From JADJLQ01 sp034439915 (lineage in GTDB: Bacteria > Bacteroidota > Bacteroidia > Chitinophagales > Saprospiraceae), in the NCBI GenBank assembly GCA_034439915.1, contig JAWXBI010000033.1, forward strand, positions 1 to 15,022: a stretch of DNA of 15,022 nucleotides. Reading direction: 5' to 3'. Position numbers and translations under genes: made by a program. The stretch's first letter is position 1; the number at the start of each line of letters is the position of its first letter. This document shows, piece by piece, positions 1 to 8,574 of the stretch. Under the pieces are notes generated by a model. It ran no database searches. It was not told the origin of the DNA and was given only the letters and a program-made list of their open reading frames with translations.

Positions 1-5
1 CAATT

Positions 6-1034
6 CTACAATTCTACATCTACGCTGATCGGCATATGGTCCGATGCTTGTTTAAACTGATCCCAGATATATTGTCCGTTGCTCATTTTGATGTGGACGG
101 CAGCTTGCCTGACCCAGTTTTTTTCCATATGACTATACAGGATATGATCTATCCACTCTTTGTGCCAAACATTGTTAAAAATGGGATCTTTAAACGTGGT
201 CGTATAGATGTTTTCAAACTTGAGTTTGTCCTGATCGTTTTTACTTAATGAATCAAACAAGGCATTGCCCAGACAAAGTTTGGGTCTCCAGACATTGCCC
301 ATCAATCGTTCAATTCCACTTCCAAATAGTCTTTTTTCACTGGCATCCAGACCCGGTCCATCATTGATGTCACCGCAGACTATCAATGGAATTTCCCTGG
401 TCAGGGGATCGGTCAGGTATTTATCGGTAAACTGATGCCTGACCTGACTGCATTGGGCCAGGATTTTTTTCCGGTTACCATCCGATACTGACCACCATTT
501 GCTCCATTCGAAGGCGTCAAAAATTCCTTTGCTTTTAAGATGAAGGCCAAGAATACGAAAAGCTTTTTGGTCAGCTGTTTTGATTTCAACATACAGGGGA
601 AAACGTTCAAACCGATATCGCTCCACGATTCCATCGTTTTCATTGACCAGCTCAAAGGGTTTGAAAGCCGCCAGGTTGGAAGAATCAAATAACACGATCG
701 GGGCAAGGGAATCAAATTTATTTGTATCCGTTCGGACCGCACAACCTAAACATTGGGCCGATCCCGGAGTGCCCTGCAATCGGACCTTCCAGGTTCCGGT
801 AACATCGGAGTCAAAAAACCGCTGAAGTTCGATCTCTTTATTGGGCCCTTCAACAACAACGACCATATCCGGGTTGAGGTCTTCTATCACACCGGAAAGA
901 TGCTCCCGCCGGGTCTTGACGGTAGTGTCGGATGCGTGTTGAGGCCGATGTAAATCTGGATGAAAATTGCCTACTTCGTCAAACAAGTCATTCATCCATT
1001 CCATATTCCAGCAAAGTACTTTTAAAGAAGCCAT
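6..1034 (-). CDS. Endonuclease/exonuclease/phosphatase (EEP) family protein
   Basis: The 342-residue protein fits the EEP fold of metal-dependent phosphodiesterases/nucleases (the DNase I / exonuclease III / sphingomyelinase superfamily). The family landmarks occur in order: WNMEW near the N-terminus (Asn10), a Glu at 62 in VVVVEGP, LGLHLKSKG with His165, GDIND (Asp222, Asn224), WIDHILYS (Asp296-His297) and the terminal SDHMPI (Asp332-His333). All expected catalytic and metal-binding positions therefore look intact. There is no signal peptide, so I infer a cytoplasmic enzyme. The substrate cannot be told from sequence; DNA, RNA and phospholipid-type phosphodiesters are all used by relatives. 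The ATG at 1032-1034 immediately precedes the WNMEW strand and is the natural start. It is a single gene, diverging from the large exported protein, and the TAG stop lies only five bases from the window edge. Family assignment is firm, exact function open. Confidence 0.9.
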   Translation of the reverse strand: MASLKVLCWNMEWMNDLFDEVGNFHPDLHRPQHASDTTVKTRREHLSGVIEDLNPDMVVVVEGPNKEIELQRFFDSDVTGTWKVRLQGTPGSAQCLGCAVRTDTNKFDSLAPIVLFDSSNLAAFKPFELVNENDGIVERYRFERFPLYVEIKTADQKAFRILGLHLKSKGIFDAFEWSKWWSVSDGNRKKILAQCSQVRHQFTDKYLTDPLTREIPLIVCGDINDGPGLDASEKRLFGSGIERLMGNVWRPKLCLGNALFDSLSKNDQDKLKFENIYTTTFKDPIFNNVWHKEWIDHILYSHMEKNWVRQAAVHIKMSNGQYIWDQFKQASDHMPISVDVEL

Positions 1035-1244
1035 TATTTTAAAATTTTAAAATGAACAAAGTTTATTTTCTACGCTGATCGGTTAAGGTTTTTACAGGGG
1101 GTATTTTTTTTTCTGGTTACACTACTTAGGAGTGTGCCGTCCGCCAGAATTGTTATGATCTAAAAGAAATTCCGAGTGTTAATTAATACTTTAAATGCTA
1201 TAATTTGCTTAATACTAAGTAAGGTGTACACCAAATAAAATAAC

Positions 1245-4200
1245 ATGACCCAGCTCTTTACACTTATCCTTTGGTTTTTGACCCAACTGAACTGGCCAAC
1301 GCAACCCTGCCTTCCGGAAGGAATTGTATTTACCACCCAGGGCCAGGTTGACAGTTTTAACATTTATTACCCGGGGTGTAATCAAATTCAGGGAAATGTC
1401 GATATCACCGGTCCGGAAATTAAAAACCTGGATTCCCTGTATTCTATTTTATCTATTGATGGAAATCTGCAAGTTTTATTTGCAGACTCCCTGCTAAATC
1501 TCAAAGGATTAAAAAAATTACAAACGATTGGAGGCACATTGTTGCTTTACGAAACCGCTCAAATCAGTTCCTTTGTTGGGCTGGATTCATTAAAAACTAT
1601 CGGGGGCAATCTGGATATACAGTATAATGATCAGCTGGTATCACTGGAAGGATTGAATAATCTTCAGCTTCTGGACGGTAATCTGACTCTTGGAAACAAT
1701 CCGGTTTTAAACGATATCCAGGCTCCGGATCACGTCGAGTTTAGTTTTCAAACTTTTATTACGATAACGGATTGTTCCCGGCTATCGGTTTGTAGCAATT
1801 CCAGTATCTGTAACTTTTTAGTTAATGAAACCCAGTTTTTAATTGAGAAAAATGACACCGGATGCAACTCCTTCCTGCAATTGCTCCAGTCCTGTGACCC
1901 GGCCAGTGCATGCCCTGCTGGCGGGATTGTGCTCAGAAGCCAGGCTGATATCGTCGAGTTTGCGACACTTTTTCCTTCTTGTTCGGAATTAAAGGGCTCT
2001 TTGACTATCCATTCTTTTGCCATCCCGATATATGATTTGTCACCCTTGATTCAGATTACCTCAGTCGCAAAAGAACTGTATATATTCAATACGGACTTAC
2101 AAAGTTTACATGGACTGGACTCGCTTCAATCCATCGGTACTGATCTTGACATTCAAGAAAACCATGGCTTAAAAAGTCTGGCGGGTCTTTCTTCCTTAAA
2201 CAAGGTCAACGGGTTTTTGTCTGTTGCGGATAATGATTCCCTCGAAAGCCTGGAAGGTTTGGGCCCTATAGATCCGGATAGTTTAAATTATTTATATCTG
2301 ACGAATTCAAAAAGCCTTTCTATCTGTAATCTTGAAAGTATTTGTACATATCTGTCGAATGGAGGATTACGGGACATTTCCAACAATGCTTTGGGTTGCA
2401 GCAGTCCTTTTCAGGTGAATAAAGCGTGTTTTCCCGATGAAGTCTGTCCTGCGGGAAATCTCCGCTTTTATACTCAGCTGGATCTCGATCAATTTGCAGC
2501 AGCGTATCCCAATTGTCAGGATTTAAGTGGTTTCCTTCAAATAGGGCCCTCAACGGGTGAATCCCCCATTACTTCCCTCGCCGGTTTATCCGGTATCCGA
2601 TCTATTGCCGGTTACCTCGATATTACTCAAAACCCTTCCCTCAAATCTCTGAGTGGACTGGATTCTCTGCGGCAAGTGGACGGTTATGTTTCAATTAATA
2701 CGAATGACAGCCTGGTAAACTTAACCGGTTTAAATTCATTGAACAGCATTTCCGATCAGTTATTTATCCGGTTTAATGATCAATTGACCAGCCTGACCGG
2801 ACTGGGTCAAATCCAATTTGTAAGCCTCCTGGCTTTATTCATCGAGAACAATCCCCTGCTGTCTTTTTGTAATGTAGCGGCGGTTTGTAATTTTTTAATA
2901 GCCTCTGACGATGTCATTATCCGGTTTAACGCGCCCGGTTGTGCAAACCTTGCCCAGGCCAGTGCTGCCTGTGGAATTTACAGTTGTGTTGAATCCGGTA
3001 TTGTTTTCAGTTCCCAGGAGCAAGTCGATCACTTTCCCACTGATTATCCGGGTTGCAACCGAATTTTGGGCGATGTCACTATTGCGGGACCAGATATTGA
3101 AAACCTGGATTCATTAATTCAACTACAATATATCAACGGTACCTTTTCTATCTTTTCCAATACTATTTTGACCAGTATGGACGGCCTTTCAAATTTAAAA
3201 TCCGTCTTATACCTGGACATCGAAAACAATCCGCTCCTTCCCGATTTGAGTGGTTTATCCAGCCTGGCTTTAACCGGAGGAATATTAATTTATAATAATT
3301 TGGCGATTACCAGCCTGGATGGACTTGGTCAATTAGACTATAATGCAATAAACGATATTTATGTGGAAGCCAACCCTAATTTATCTGTTTGTGATGTGCG
3401 TTCTATTTGTAGCTATCTCGATGATCCATTAAAAACCAACAGCGCTTATTTTGCTTTTAATAATGTGGGTTGCAACAGTCCTTCACAGGTAAAAACATCC
3501 TGCGGTACCGCCCTCTGTCCCAGTGGTGCCTTGATCTTGACGACTCAATCTGAAATCGACTTGTTTCCCGCCACTTATAAAGATTGTACTATTTTACCCG
3601 GAGACCTGATTATCGACGGAGCGGACATCACCCACCTGGATTCCCTAAAGGGCATAACTACCCTATACGGGCAACTCATTTTACAAAACACCCGGCTTAA
3701 AAGTTTAAACGGGATTGGATTTATCAGCCCGGCCACTATCACCCACCTGAGCATTCAAAACAACGATTCCCTGGCGGTCTGTGAAATGCGTCTGATCTGT
3801 GACTATCTTAGTGATACTACCAATACCTATACTTTTACGGGAAATGCACCGACTTGTGCTTCCTCTTCAGCTATTTTGACTGAATGCGCCAGGACCTGTT
3901 TTTGGGAAGGGCTGACTTTGTCCAGTCAGGCAGAAGTAGATTCTTTTACGTTCAATTACGGGACTTGCTCCTATATTCCCGGGGAGTTAATCATTTCCGG
4001 GGACGATATTACCCACCTGGATTCACTTTATAATTTAATTACCTTAGGTGGTGGCTTGTTTATCAATCAGACCTCTGTGTCCGATTTGAATGGCTTGGAA
4101 AATCTGAAAACCCTGGGTTCTTCATTGAGCATCCGGAATTGCCCTATGTTGAACGACATCAGTCAACTTGGCGGCATAGATTCTTTAGGGGGCTCTTTGA

Positions 4201-5369
4201 GTATAGAAAACACCCAGCTTTTAAATTTAAATGGGCTACAGGGGATCCGGTATGTTCCTTTTACAATTGCTGTTTTAAATAATCCGGCATTGGTAAGCTT
4301 AGCCGGGTTATCGTCTATTGAACGAACGGGCCTGGCCTTGAGTATTCAGAGCAATGCCGTATTGCCCAGCTTGTCCGGGCTGGAGACGCTCAAAACCATT
4401 GGCACCAACATCAATATTCATAATAATAGTCAACTCAGGACACTAGCTGGGTTGTCGGGTATAGAATCCATTTTTACTGTTTGCAGCATTGAGAACAATC
4501 CTAACCTCGATAGCCTTGTTGGGCTGATTTCTTTAAAAAGTATCGGCAGTGAATTGTTTATTCGGAACAACGCGGTATTAAAAAATGTTCATTCGCTGAA
4601 AGCCCTATCTTCCGTCCGCAGGTTAACCTTTGCTAACAATCCGGTATTGACCAGTTTGAAAGGACTGGAAACCATTGACCCCGTAATGCTAACTAATCTT
4701 GTTATACAAAACTCAGGCAACCTTGCTATTTGTAATATGGGTAGTCTCTGCACCTACCTTTCTATAACGCCTGCTAAATCATTTACTATTTCTGGAAATG
4801 CCACTACTTGCAGTTCAAAGGATCAGATCCTGGCTTCCTGTGCCAGCTTTTTCCCGGTTTCTTTGATTTTTTTTCGAGCCACGGCCGGGTTGGGAAAGTC
4901 CATTCTCCAGTGGCAAACTGCGAGTGAACAAGACCTGGCGTTTTATACAATCGAACACAGTACGGATGGTGTTCATTTCCAGACTATAGGCACTCAATCC
5001 GTTGTGGGAAATTCCATTCAGTTAAAAACATACCAACTGGTTCATTATTCTCCACCGTCGGGGCATAATTATTATCGGTTAAAAATGATTGATCAGGACG
5101 GAGGGTTCAACTATTCAGATGTGGTTAGTCTCCGCGGTCTTGAAAAAATAAAAGTCTACCCCAATCCTACCCAAAACAAGGTTTATATTCGGGGACTGGA
5201 GGGCCAGTCAGTCAGGGTCATTGTAAAAGATATGATTGGACGGTTGTTGTTTGAGACTTTTATTTCCGAAGGGCAGGCCATTGATTTGAGCAAGCATCAA
5301 AGTGGTGTATATCTACTTTCTGTAGAATCCGGGGATCAAGCCCCTGTCTTCCGGGTTATCCGGGAGTGA
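1245..5369 (+). CDS. Secreted Cys-bounded L-domain/LRR-like repeat protein with T9SS sorting domain
   Basis: This is a 1374-residue exported protein. A short hydrophobic N-terminus (LFTLILWFL) acts as a probable signal peptide, although it lacks basic residues. Six modules follow, beginning near residues 22, 223, 400, 580, 757 and 884. Each opens with a pattern like C-P-x-G-x2-(F/L)-x-(T/S)-Q-x2-(V/I)-D-x-F-x5-Y-P-x-C, continues with LRR-like strands (L..L.GL..L..I.G.L.I..N..L), and closes with a block such as LSVCN..SICxYL ... N..GC ... C. This resembles the receptor L-domain/leucine-rich fold. Module 5 is the shortest (about 127 residues) and module 6 the longest (about 320). Residues about 1207-1300 resemble a fibronectin-type linker. 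The end (from YPNP at 1305 to RVIRE) is a typical type A T9SS sorting signal, predicting outer-membrane passage and release or anchoring at the surface. The role is probably adhesion or ligand binding, which is inference. An in-frame stop at 1236 fixes the ATG as the first possible start. Confidence 0.88.
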   Translation: MTQLFTLILWFLTQLNWPTQPCLPEGIVFTTQGQVDSFNIYYPGCNQIQGNVDITGPEIKNLDSLYSILSIDGNLQVLFADSLLNLKGLKKLQTIGGTLLLYETAQISSFVGLDSLKTIGGNLDIQYNDQLVSLEGLNNLQLLDGNLTLGNNPVLNDIQAPDHVEFSFQTFITITDCSRLSVCSNSSICNFLVNETQFLIEKNDTGCNSFLQLLQSCDPASACPAGGIVLRSQADIVEFATLFPSCSELKGSLTIHSFAIPIYDLSPLIQITSVAKELYIFNTDLQSLHGLDSLQSIGTDLDIQENHGLKSLAGLSSLNKVNGFLSVADNDSLESLEGLGPIDPDSLNYLYLTNSKSLSICNLESICTYLSNGGLRDISNNALGCSSPFQVNKACFPDEVCPAGNLRFYTQLDLDQFAAAYPNCQDLSGFLQIGPSTGESPITSLAGLSGIRSIAGYLDITQNPSLKSLSGLDSLRQVDGYVSINTNDSLVNLTGLNSLNSISDQLFIRFNDQLTSLTGLGQIQFVSLLALFIENNPLLSFCNVAAVCNFLIASDDVIIRFNAPGCANLAQASAACGIYSCVESGIVFSSQEQVDHFPTDYPGCNRILGDVTIAGPDIENLDSLIQLQYINGTFSIFSNTILTSMDGLSNLKSVLYLDIENNPLLPDLSGLSSLALTGGILIYNNLAITSLDGLGQLDYNAINDIYVEANPNLSVCDVRSICSYLDDPLKTNSAYFAFNNVGCNSPSQVKTSCGTALCPSGALILTTQSEIDLFPATYKDCTILPGDLIIDGADITHLDSLKGITTLYGQLILQNTRLKSLNGIGFISPATITHLSIQNNDSLAVCEMRLICDYLSDTTNTYTFTGNAPTCASSSAILTECARTCFWEGLTLSSQAEVDSFTFNYGTCSYIPGELIISGDDITHLDSLYNLITLGGGLFINQTSVSDLNGLENLKTLGSSLSIRNCPMLNDISQLGGIDSLGGSLSIENTQLLNLNGLQGIRYVPFTIAVLNNPALVSLAGLSSIERTGLALSIQSNAVLPSLSGLETLKTIGTNINIHNNSQLRTLAGLSGIESIFTVCSIENNPNLDSLVGLISLKSIGSELFIRNNAVLKNVHSLKALSSVRRLTFANNPVLTSLKGLETIDPVMLTNLVIQNSGNLAICNMGSLCTYLSITPAKSFTISGNATTCSSKDQILASCASFFPVSLIFFRATAGLGKSILQWQTASEQDLAFYTIEHSTDGVHFQTIGTQSVVGNSIQLKTYQLVHYSPPSGHNYYRLKMIDQDGGFNYSDVVSLRGLEKIKVYPNPTQNKVYIRGLEGQSVRVIVKDMIGRLLFETFISEGQAIDLSKHQSGVYLLSVESGDQAPVFRVIRE

Positions 5370-5528
5370 TGAGTGTCTTGAGAAACTGATCGGGGACAAA
5401 ACCCGGCTCCGTATGCAAGAAATATCAGAAACGTTATTGGTTATCTTTCTATGGATAATCACCTATTAATCCAAGGTTTGACCGATACACTTATTTTAAA
5501 ATTGTAATTGTCGATCCCGGATTCCTGA

Positions 5529-6740
5529 TTACTTGCTGATAGCGGCTTTTTTATCCATCTGGCCAAACAATTTTCGACCCATCAGCATGGAGATAATCAA
5601 AACGATCATTGATACATAACCTACCCAATCAAAACGCAACAACTTTCCATTATCCCCTTTGATAACTATAAGGCCGGATAAAAAAGAAGCTGCGGAAGTG
5701 CCCAATTGTTGTACGCTGCTGTTGAAACTCATAAAGCTCCCTCTTTGACCGGGTAATGGTACATTGCTCAACATAGCCTGGGCTGTCACCGCTCTGCCGG
5801 TCGAGACGGCAAACCACAATCCAAAAAACAATAGCACAATAGGAAAACCAACGTCGGGTAAATTGGTGATGACCACAACCATGATGGCGGAGGCGACGAC
5901 CGAAAAACTAAAAACTTCCAATTTGCCGATTCGGTCAGCCAGGCGTCCAAAAATAAATGCTGCCCCGAAGGCAGACAGCCCACCCACCAGGTATACCAAG
6001 GGGGTCAGGGATTTGGAAAAATTTTTATTGTATTCCAGGTAAGGATTGACAAATGGGATGATCAAAAAATGACCCATCATGATCAGGGCAGAAAAAATCA
6101 AAGCATTGATTTGATGTTTGTTTCTTAGGACGTCTTTGAGAATGTTGAGTTTGGTCATAGGGTTCTCCGTGTTTACATGTTCTTTCATTTCAGGGATATA
6201 CTTATTGAGCAAGGGGATCATGCCAAGTCCCAAAAACCCAACAAAAAGAAATGGGGCATGCCAACTGATTGCATTGGCCAGGTACAGTGCAAAAGGCACA
6301 CCCAGAGTAGATGCTATTGCAAAAGAACTCATCACCGCACCCATGGCCATGCCCCTCCTTTCATAACCAAATATATCGGAGATAATAGACAGGACCTGTG
6401 CGCCTATCAAGCCGCCAAATAATCCAGCCAGGACCCTTGCAGCCAATAACAAACCAAAAGTGGGTGCGATTCCGCAGGCAATAGTCCCAATCAAAAAGCC
6501 TACAAAAGCGTAAATCAATATTTTTTTCCGGTCATGCTGATCAACGAAAAAAGCAGAAGCAAACCCTGAAAAGGCGGCTGTCAGCGTATAGGCACCTACC
6601 AGGAAACTGAATTGCAACGTAGTGATAGAAAAATACGGCATCAGATAATTACCCAGGGGCATCATGATCATAAAGTCAAGGATGTGAGTAAAATTGATAG
6701 CCGCTAATAAAAAAATGATCAGGCGTTCATGGCTTTGCAT
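5529..6740 (-). CDS. MFS transporter, drug/sugar-efflux (DHA1/AraJ-like) type
   Basis: The 403-residue inner-membrane protein has twelve evident hydrophobic spans in a 6+6 arrangement with a hydrophilic central loop (around MKEHVNTENPMTKLNILKD). The major facilitator loop-2/3 motif appears in degenerate form as FVDQHDRKK and again in the C-terminal half as GRLADRIGK. The N-terminus (HERLIIFLLAAINFTHILDFMIMMPLG) is typical of Bacteroidota AraJ-like efflux permeases. The likely job is proton-coupled export of small molecules; the substrate cannot be predicted. I chose the ATG at 6738-6740, one residue cluster before the first span. A TTG at 6786-6788 would add 16 residues of no obvious family resemblance and is a less likely start. 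The gene diverges from the 212-residue membrane protein and converges with the T9SS protein. It could conceivably serve the peptide island, but nothing in the sequence links them. Confidence 0.9.
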   Translation of the reverse strand: MQSHERLIIFLLAAINFTHILDFMIMMPLGNYLMPYFSITTLQFSFLVGAYTLTAAFSGFASAFFVDQHDRKKILIYAFVGFLIGTIACGIAPTFGLLLAARVLAGLFGGLIGAQVLSIISDIFGYERRGMAMGAVMSSFAIASTLGVPFALYLANAISWHAPFLFVGFLGLGMIPLLNKYIPEMKEHVNTENPMTKLNILKDVLRNKHQINALIFSALIMMGHFLIIPFVNPYLEYNKNFSKSLTPLVYLVGGLSAFGAAFIFGRLADRIGKLEVFSFSVVASAIMVVVITNLPDVGFPIVLLFFGLWFAVSTGRAVTAQAMLSNVPLPGQRGSFMSFNSSVQQLGTSAASFLSGLIVIKGDNGKLLRFDWVGYVSMIVLIISMLMGRKLFGQMDKKAAISK

Positions 6741-6917
6741 ATACAAATATGGCGAATCGCCCTGGCTCGCTATGCGGGAGGTTGTCAATGATTTGATAAT
6801 ATTGGAACGGGGTGATCACCGGACATCTCCTTACATTATTTTTTGATTGAAAGCCATTGATTTGGTCAATCAGCAGAAAAAACCCATTTTTAGATTTCCT
6901 TTCGAAAAACCACAAGC

Positions 6918-7556
6918 ATGCTAAAAAAGTATTTTCAACTCAATACCTGGGTTATATTGAGTTTGATTTTAATGACGGAGTTAATATATAATATAGTTAT
7001 CAAAACCTACCTGTTCAGCGATAAAGTGGTTTATAATTCGCTGGCGGAGCAGTTGACCCTTGAACAAATCAATACCGCCCTGGTGGGTATCCGGTCCAAT
7101 ACAGTGCTTATATTTTTTCTCGCCCTCTTACAGCCGCTTGCAGAAATCGGATTGATCACGGTATGTATAGCCGTAGGAACCCTCCTGTTTAAGTACAATG
7201 TGACGTTTAAACAAGTCTTTGGTGTCGTGGTAAAGTCCTTTTTTATTTTTACCCTTTCCCGATTACCTATTTTTGTGGGTCTTGTTTTCTTTGATGTTGA
7301 GAAATTTGGTGACCTGAATTATATACCGCAGTTTTCGCTGGCGGAATGGTTTGGGGAAACCTCCATTCCACCCTGGTCTTTGTATCCCATGCAATTGCTA
7401 AATATTTTTCAGTTAGGTTTTATCCTGCTTTTAACTGCAGGGTTCAACCTATTGGATCACCGGGGCTTTGGCAAATGGTTTGTCCTTACGTTGTGTACTT
7501 ATGGGGTCGGGCTGGCTATTATGGTGATATTGACCGGCTTTTTTATAACTCTTTGA
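6918..7556 (+). CDS. Multi-pass membrane protein of unknown function (YIP1-like topology)
   Basis: The 212-residue protein is strongly hydrophobic with about five predicted spans, near residues 12-33, 63-88, 100-125, 155-178 and 188-211. A soluble segment around 35-60 (YNSLAEQLTLEQINTAL) and a loop around 126-150 separate them. I recognise no catalytic motif; in particular the EExxxR signature of CPBP-type bacteriocin self-immunity proteases is absent. The overall pattern recalls YIP1-family membrane proteins common in Bacteroidota, at low confidence. The gene lies directly upstream of the precursor-peptide island on the same strand, but a hairpin with a T-run (7620-7641) separates it from the first precursor, so it is probably its own transcript. 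An immunity role for the secreted peptides is possible from position and membrane location alone. The ATG at 6918 starts immediately before the first span. Confidence 0.75.
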   Translation: MLKKYFQLNTWVILSLILMTELIYNIVIKTYLFSDKVVYNSLAEQLTLEQINTALVGIRSNTVLIFFLALLQPLAEIGLITVCIAVGTLLFKYNVTFKQVFGVVVKSFFIFTLSRLPIFVGLVFFDVEKFGDLNYIPQFSLAEWFGETSIPPWSLYPMQLLNIFQLGFILLLTAGFNLLDHRGFGKWFVLTLCTYGVGLAIMVILTGFFITL

Positions 7557-7619
7557 AACCGGCGTCGGATCATTTCCGGATGGGTTGGAATGAATTCAGA
7601 AAAACGTTTCTCGGTGTTT

Positions 7620-7644
7620 AATCCAGCAAGGTCGCTGGATTTTG
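7620..7644 (+). terminator. Rho-independent terminator after the 212-residue membrane protein gene
   Basis: A perfect 8-bp stem, AATCCAGC paired with GCTGGATT, has a six-base loop and runs into a short T-tract. It lies 64 bases after the stop codon at 7556 and 30 bases before the conserved element ahead of the first precursor gene, so it separates the two transcripts. The T-run is short, so termination may be partial. Confidence 0.6.
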
Positions 7645-7679
7645 GGTATCAAATAAAAACAAAGTAATATATTATGGTG

Positions 7680-7715
7680 AAAAGGTGGACGCCGAAAAAC
7701 CAGAACAGAGTAGGC
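7680..7715 (+). repeat. 36-bp upstream element, copy 1 (before precursor gene 1)
   Basis: This sequence is 35/36 identical to 8575-8610, and both copies sit just before a precursor gene (25 bases before the ATG here, 20 there). The only difference is C7690 versus T8585. The element can be read as part of a 17-codon ORF (7674-7727, MVKRWTPKNQNRVGYKH) that ends 13 bases before the precursor ATG. Complementary triplets are interleaved (GGT 7684-7686 with ACC 7699-7701; GCC 7691-7693 with GGC 7713-7715), which would allow only a very weak pseudoknot. A cis-acting regulatory leader, RNA or peptide, is the likeliest role, by inference from position and conservation. Confidence 0.75.
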
Positions 7716-7740
7716 TATAAACATTAACTTGAGTTTATTT

Positions 7741-7929
7741 ATGAAATCTCTTTCCTTTGACAAAATGGCCTCTGTGGAAGGCGGTTGTGCTGCGACCTGC
7801 GGTAAATATTGTCCACTGGCCTACCTGGTCCTGGGTGCTGCAGTTAAATCACATAGCTTTTTTGCTTTTGTTGCCGGCCTTGCCCTCAAAAGCGCCTTGT
7901 GTACTTCTTGCGGATGTGAAAGTACGTAA
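7741..7929 (+). CDS. Double-glycine leader secreted peptide precursor, paralogue 1
   Basis: This 62-residue precursor has a 15-residue leader MKSLSFDKMASVEGG, the pattern recognised and cut by C39-peptidase ABC transporters, followed by a 47-residue core. The core carries Cys at 16, 20 and 24, then two hydrophobic Gly/Ala-rich segments (about 25-35 and 40-53) joined by KSHS, and Cys at 54, 57 and 59. It is the most cysteine-rich member, with six. The paralogues usually have four (positions equivalent to 16, 24, 54 and 57). The presumed exporter is the transporter at 9275-11449 in the same island. No Shine-Dalgarno is present; the start was chosen by leader alignment with the paralogues, rejecting a TTG four codons upstream. 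It is most likely a bacteriocin-like or signalling peptide. I do not recognise the core family. Confidence 0.85.
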   Translation: MKSLSFDKMASVEGGCAATCGKYCPLAYLVLGAAVKSHSFFAFVAGLALKSALCTSCGCEST

Positions 7930-8043
7930 TTCCTGCCTCCTTTAAGGGCCGGGTTATTTCTAGCAGTTCATTTTTTATTTGATCCTAACTGGAAATAATG
8001 ATTTATTGTTCTTTTTTATCTTGTCAGATAACTGAATATAATA

Positions 8044-8228
8044 TTAAAATCTCTTTCCTTAAACAACATGGCCGCTGTCGAGGAGGTGGCGGAAGTTACA
8101 CGGGCACCTATTGTCCCCTGGTATTTGTAGTCCTTGCTTCAGCATTTAAAGCCCACAGTTTCTTTGCATTAGTTGCAGGAATAGCCCTTAAAAATGACTT
8201 ATGTACTCCCTGCGGTGACGATACATAG
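8044..8228 (+). pseudogene. Broken double-glycine precursor gene, paralogue 2
   Basis: The leader half survives only in the frame starting at 8047 (K-S-L-S-L-N-N-M-A-A-V-E), while the core continues in another frame from 8082 (GGGGSYTGTYCPL ... ALKNDLCTPCGDDT). One base has been lost in the Glu codon next to the Gly-Gly cleavage site (8080-8082). The start codon is also gone: the position aligned with ATG reads TTA (8044-8046), and an in-frame stop lies at 8029-8031. Two independent lesions argue against a mere sequencing error. The first core cysteine is missing too. The core frame remains open from an ATG at 7998, giving a 76-residue product without a proper leader; I regard that as a shadow. 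The 36-bp element seen before paralogues 1 and 3 is absent here. Confidence 0.75.
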
Positions 8229-8233
8229 CAGAT

Positions 8234-8257
8234 ACCCCTTATAATCAGGGGTTTTCT
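8234..8257 (+). terminator. Hairpin terminator after pseudogene 2
   Basis: A 6-bp stem ACCCCT/AGGGGT with an eight-base loop is followed by TTTCTTT. It lies six bases after the TAG of the broken precursor gene, the expected place for its transcription terminator. Confidence 0.6.
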
Positions 8258-8350
8258 TTGGCCTTCAAGGCAAAAGAATTTAACCCGACCCCATTCTTGT
8301 CCGGATTAGGTTTTATCGGTTTATCCTGTAGAAATACTGAAACTATTTCT

Positions 8351-8380
8351 TTTTTTTTGTTAAAAAATTTAATATATTTG
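8351..8380 (+). promoter_or_regulatory. Possible promoter upstream of precursor gene 3
   Basis: TATATTTG at 8373-8380 matches the Bacteroidota -7 consensus TAnnTTTG exactly. The only -33 match at the ideal 19-base spacing is a T-run (TTT 8351-8353); a TTG at 8357-8359 is too close. A transcript from here would have a leader of about 245 bases containing the 36-bp element. This is a motif match only. Confidence 0.35.
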
Positions 8381-8574
8381 AATTGGTTAACATTTCGGAC
8401 GCTTATTTAGTAAAATAATCCCTTTTCAGTAGCGATTTTAGCAACGACTGGGGTTAAAGAGCTTATTAAGTAAGAGCCGACAGTAAATTAGCCTGCGATT
8501 TTTTCCAGCTCACCGGAGTTGGCATTATTTATGATTTTTGTGGAATAATCTATATATTTAGATTAGATATCAAA

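Larger units (their letters stand above)
8229..8574. other. Non-coding stretch between pseudogene 2 and precursor gene 3
   Basis: I see no convincing coding sequence here. The stretch contains a terminator hairpin at 8234-8252 and, farther on, a T-run followed by an AT-rich promoter-like segment at 8351-8380. The segment at about 8310-8340 (GGTTTTAT...TTTATCCTGT...AATACTG) has a loose counterpart at about 8908-8948 after precursor gene 3, which hints that gene plus downstream DNA was copied here too. That similarity is too eroded to call a repeat with confidence. Confidence 0.5.

Noticed and set aside
19..1082. A 14-base direct repeat (TCTACGCTGATCGG) at 19-32 and 1069-1082, bracketing the EEP gene.
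   Set aside because: A 14-mer match in 15 kb is not improbable by chance, one copy is inside coding sequence, and there is no inverted repeat or integrase; not enough for attachment sites.
5430..5528. Hairpin GGTTATC/GATAATC (5439-5460) between the convergent T9SS-protein and MFS genes as a terminator.
   Set aside because: The stem is AT-rich with a G-T pair and has no T-run; too weak to list as a feature.
6741..6788. TTG start at 6788 for the MFS transporter.
   Set aside because: It adds 16 residues without family resemblance, while the ATG at 6740 lies at the usual place just before the first membrane span.
7998..8228. A 76-codon open frame starting at ATG 7998 that includes the core of precursor 2.
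   Set aside because: Its first 28 codons are out of frame with the recognisable leader and have no family resemblance. The open frame results from the frameshift, so the locus is annotated as a pseudogene.
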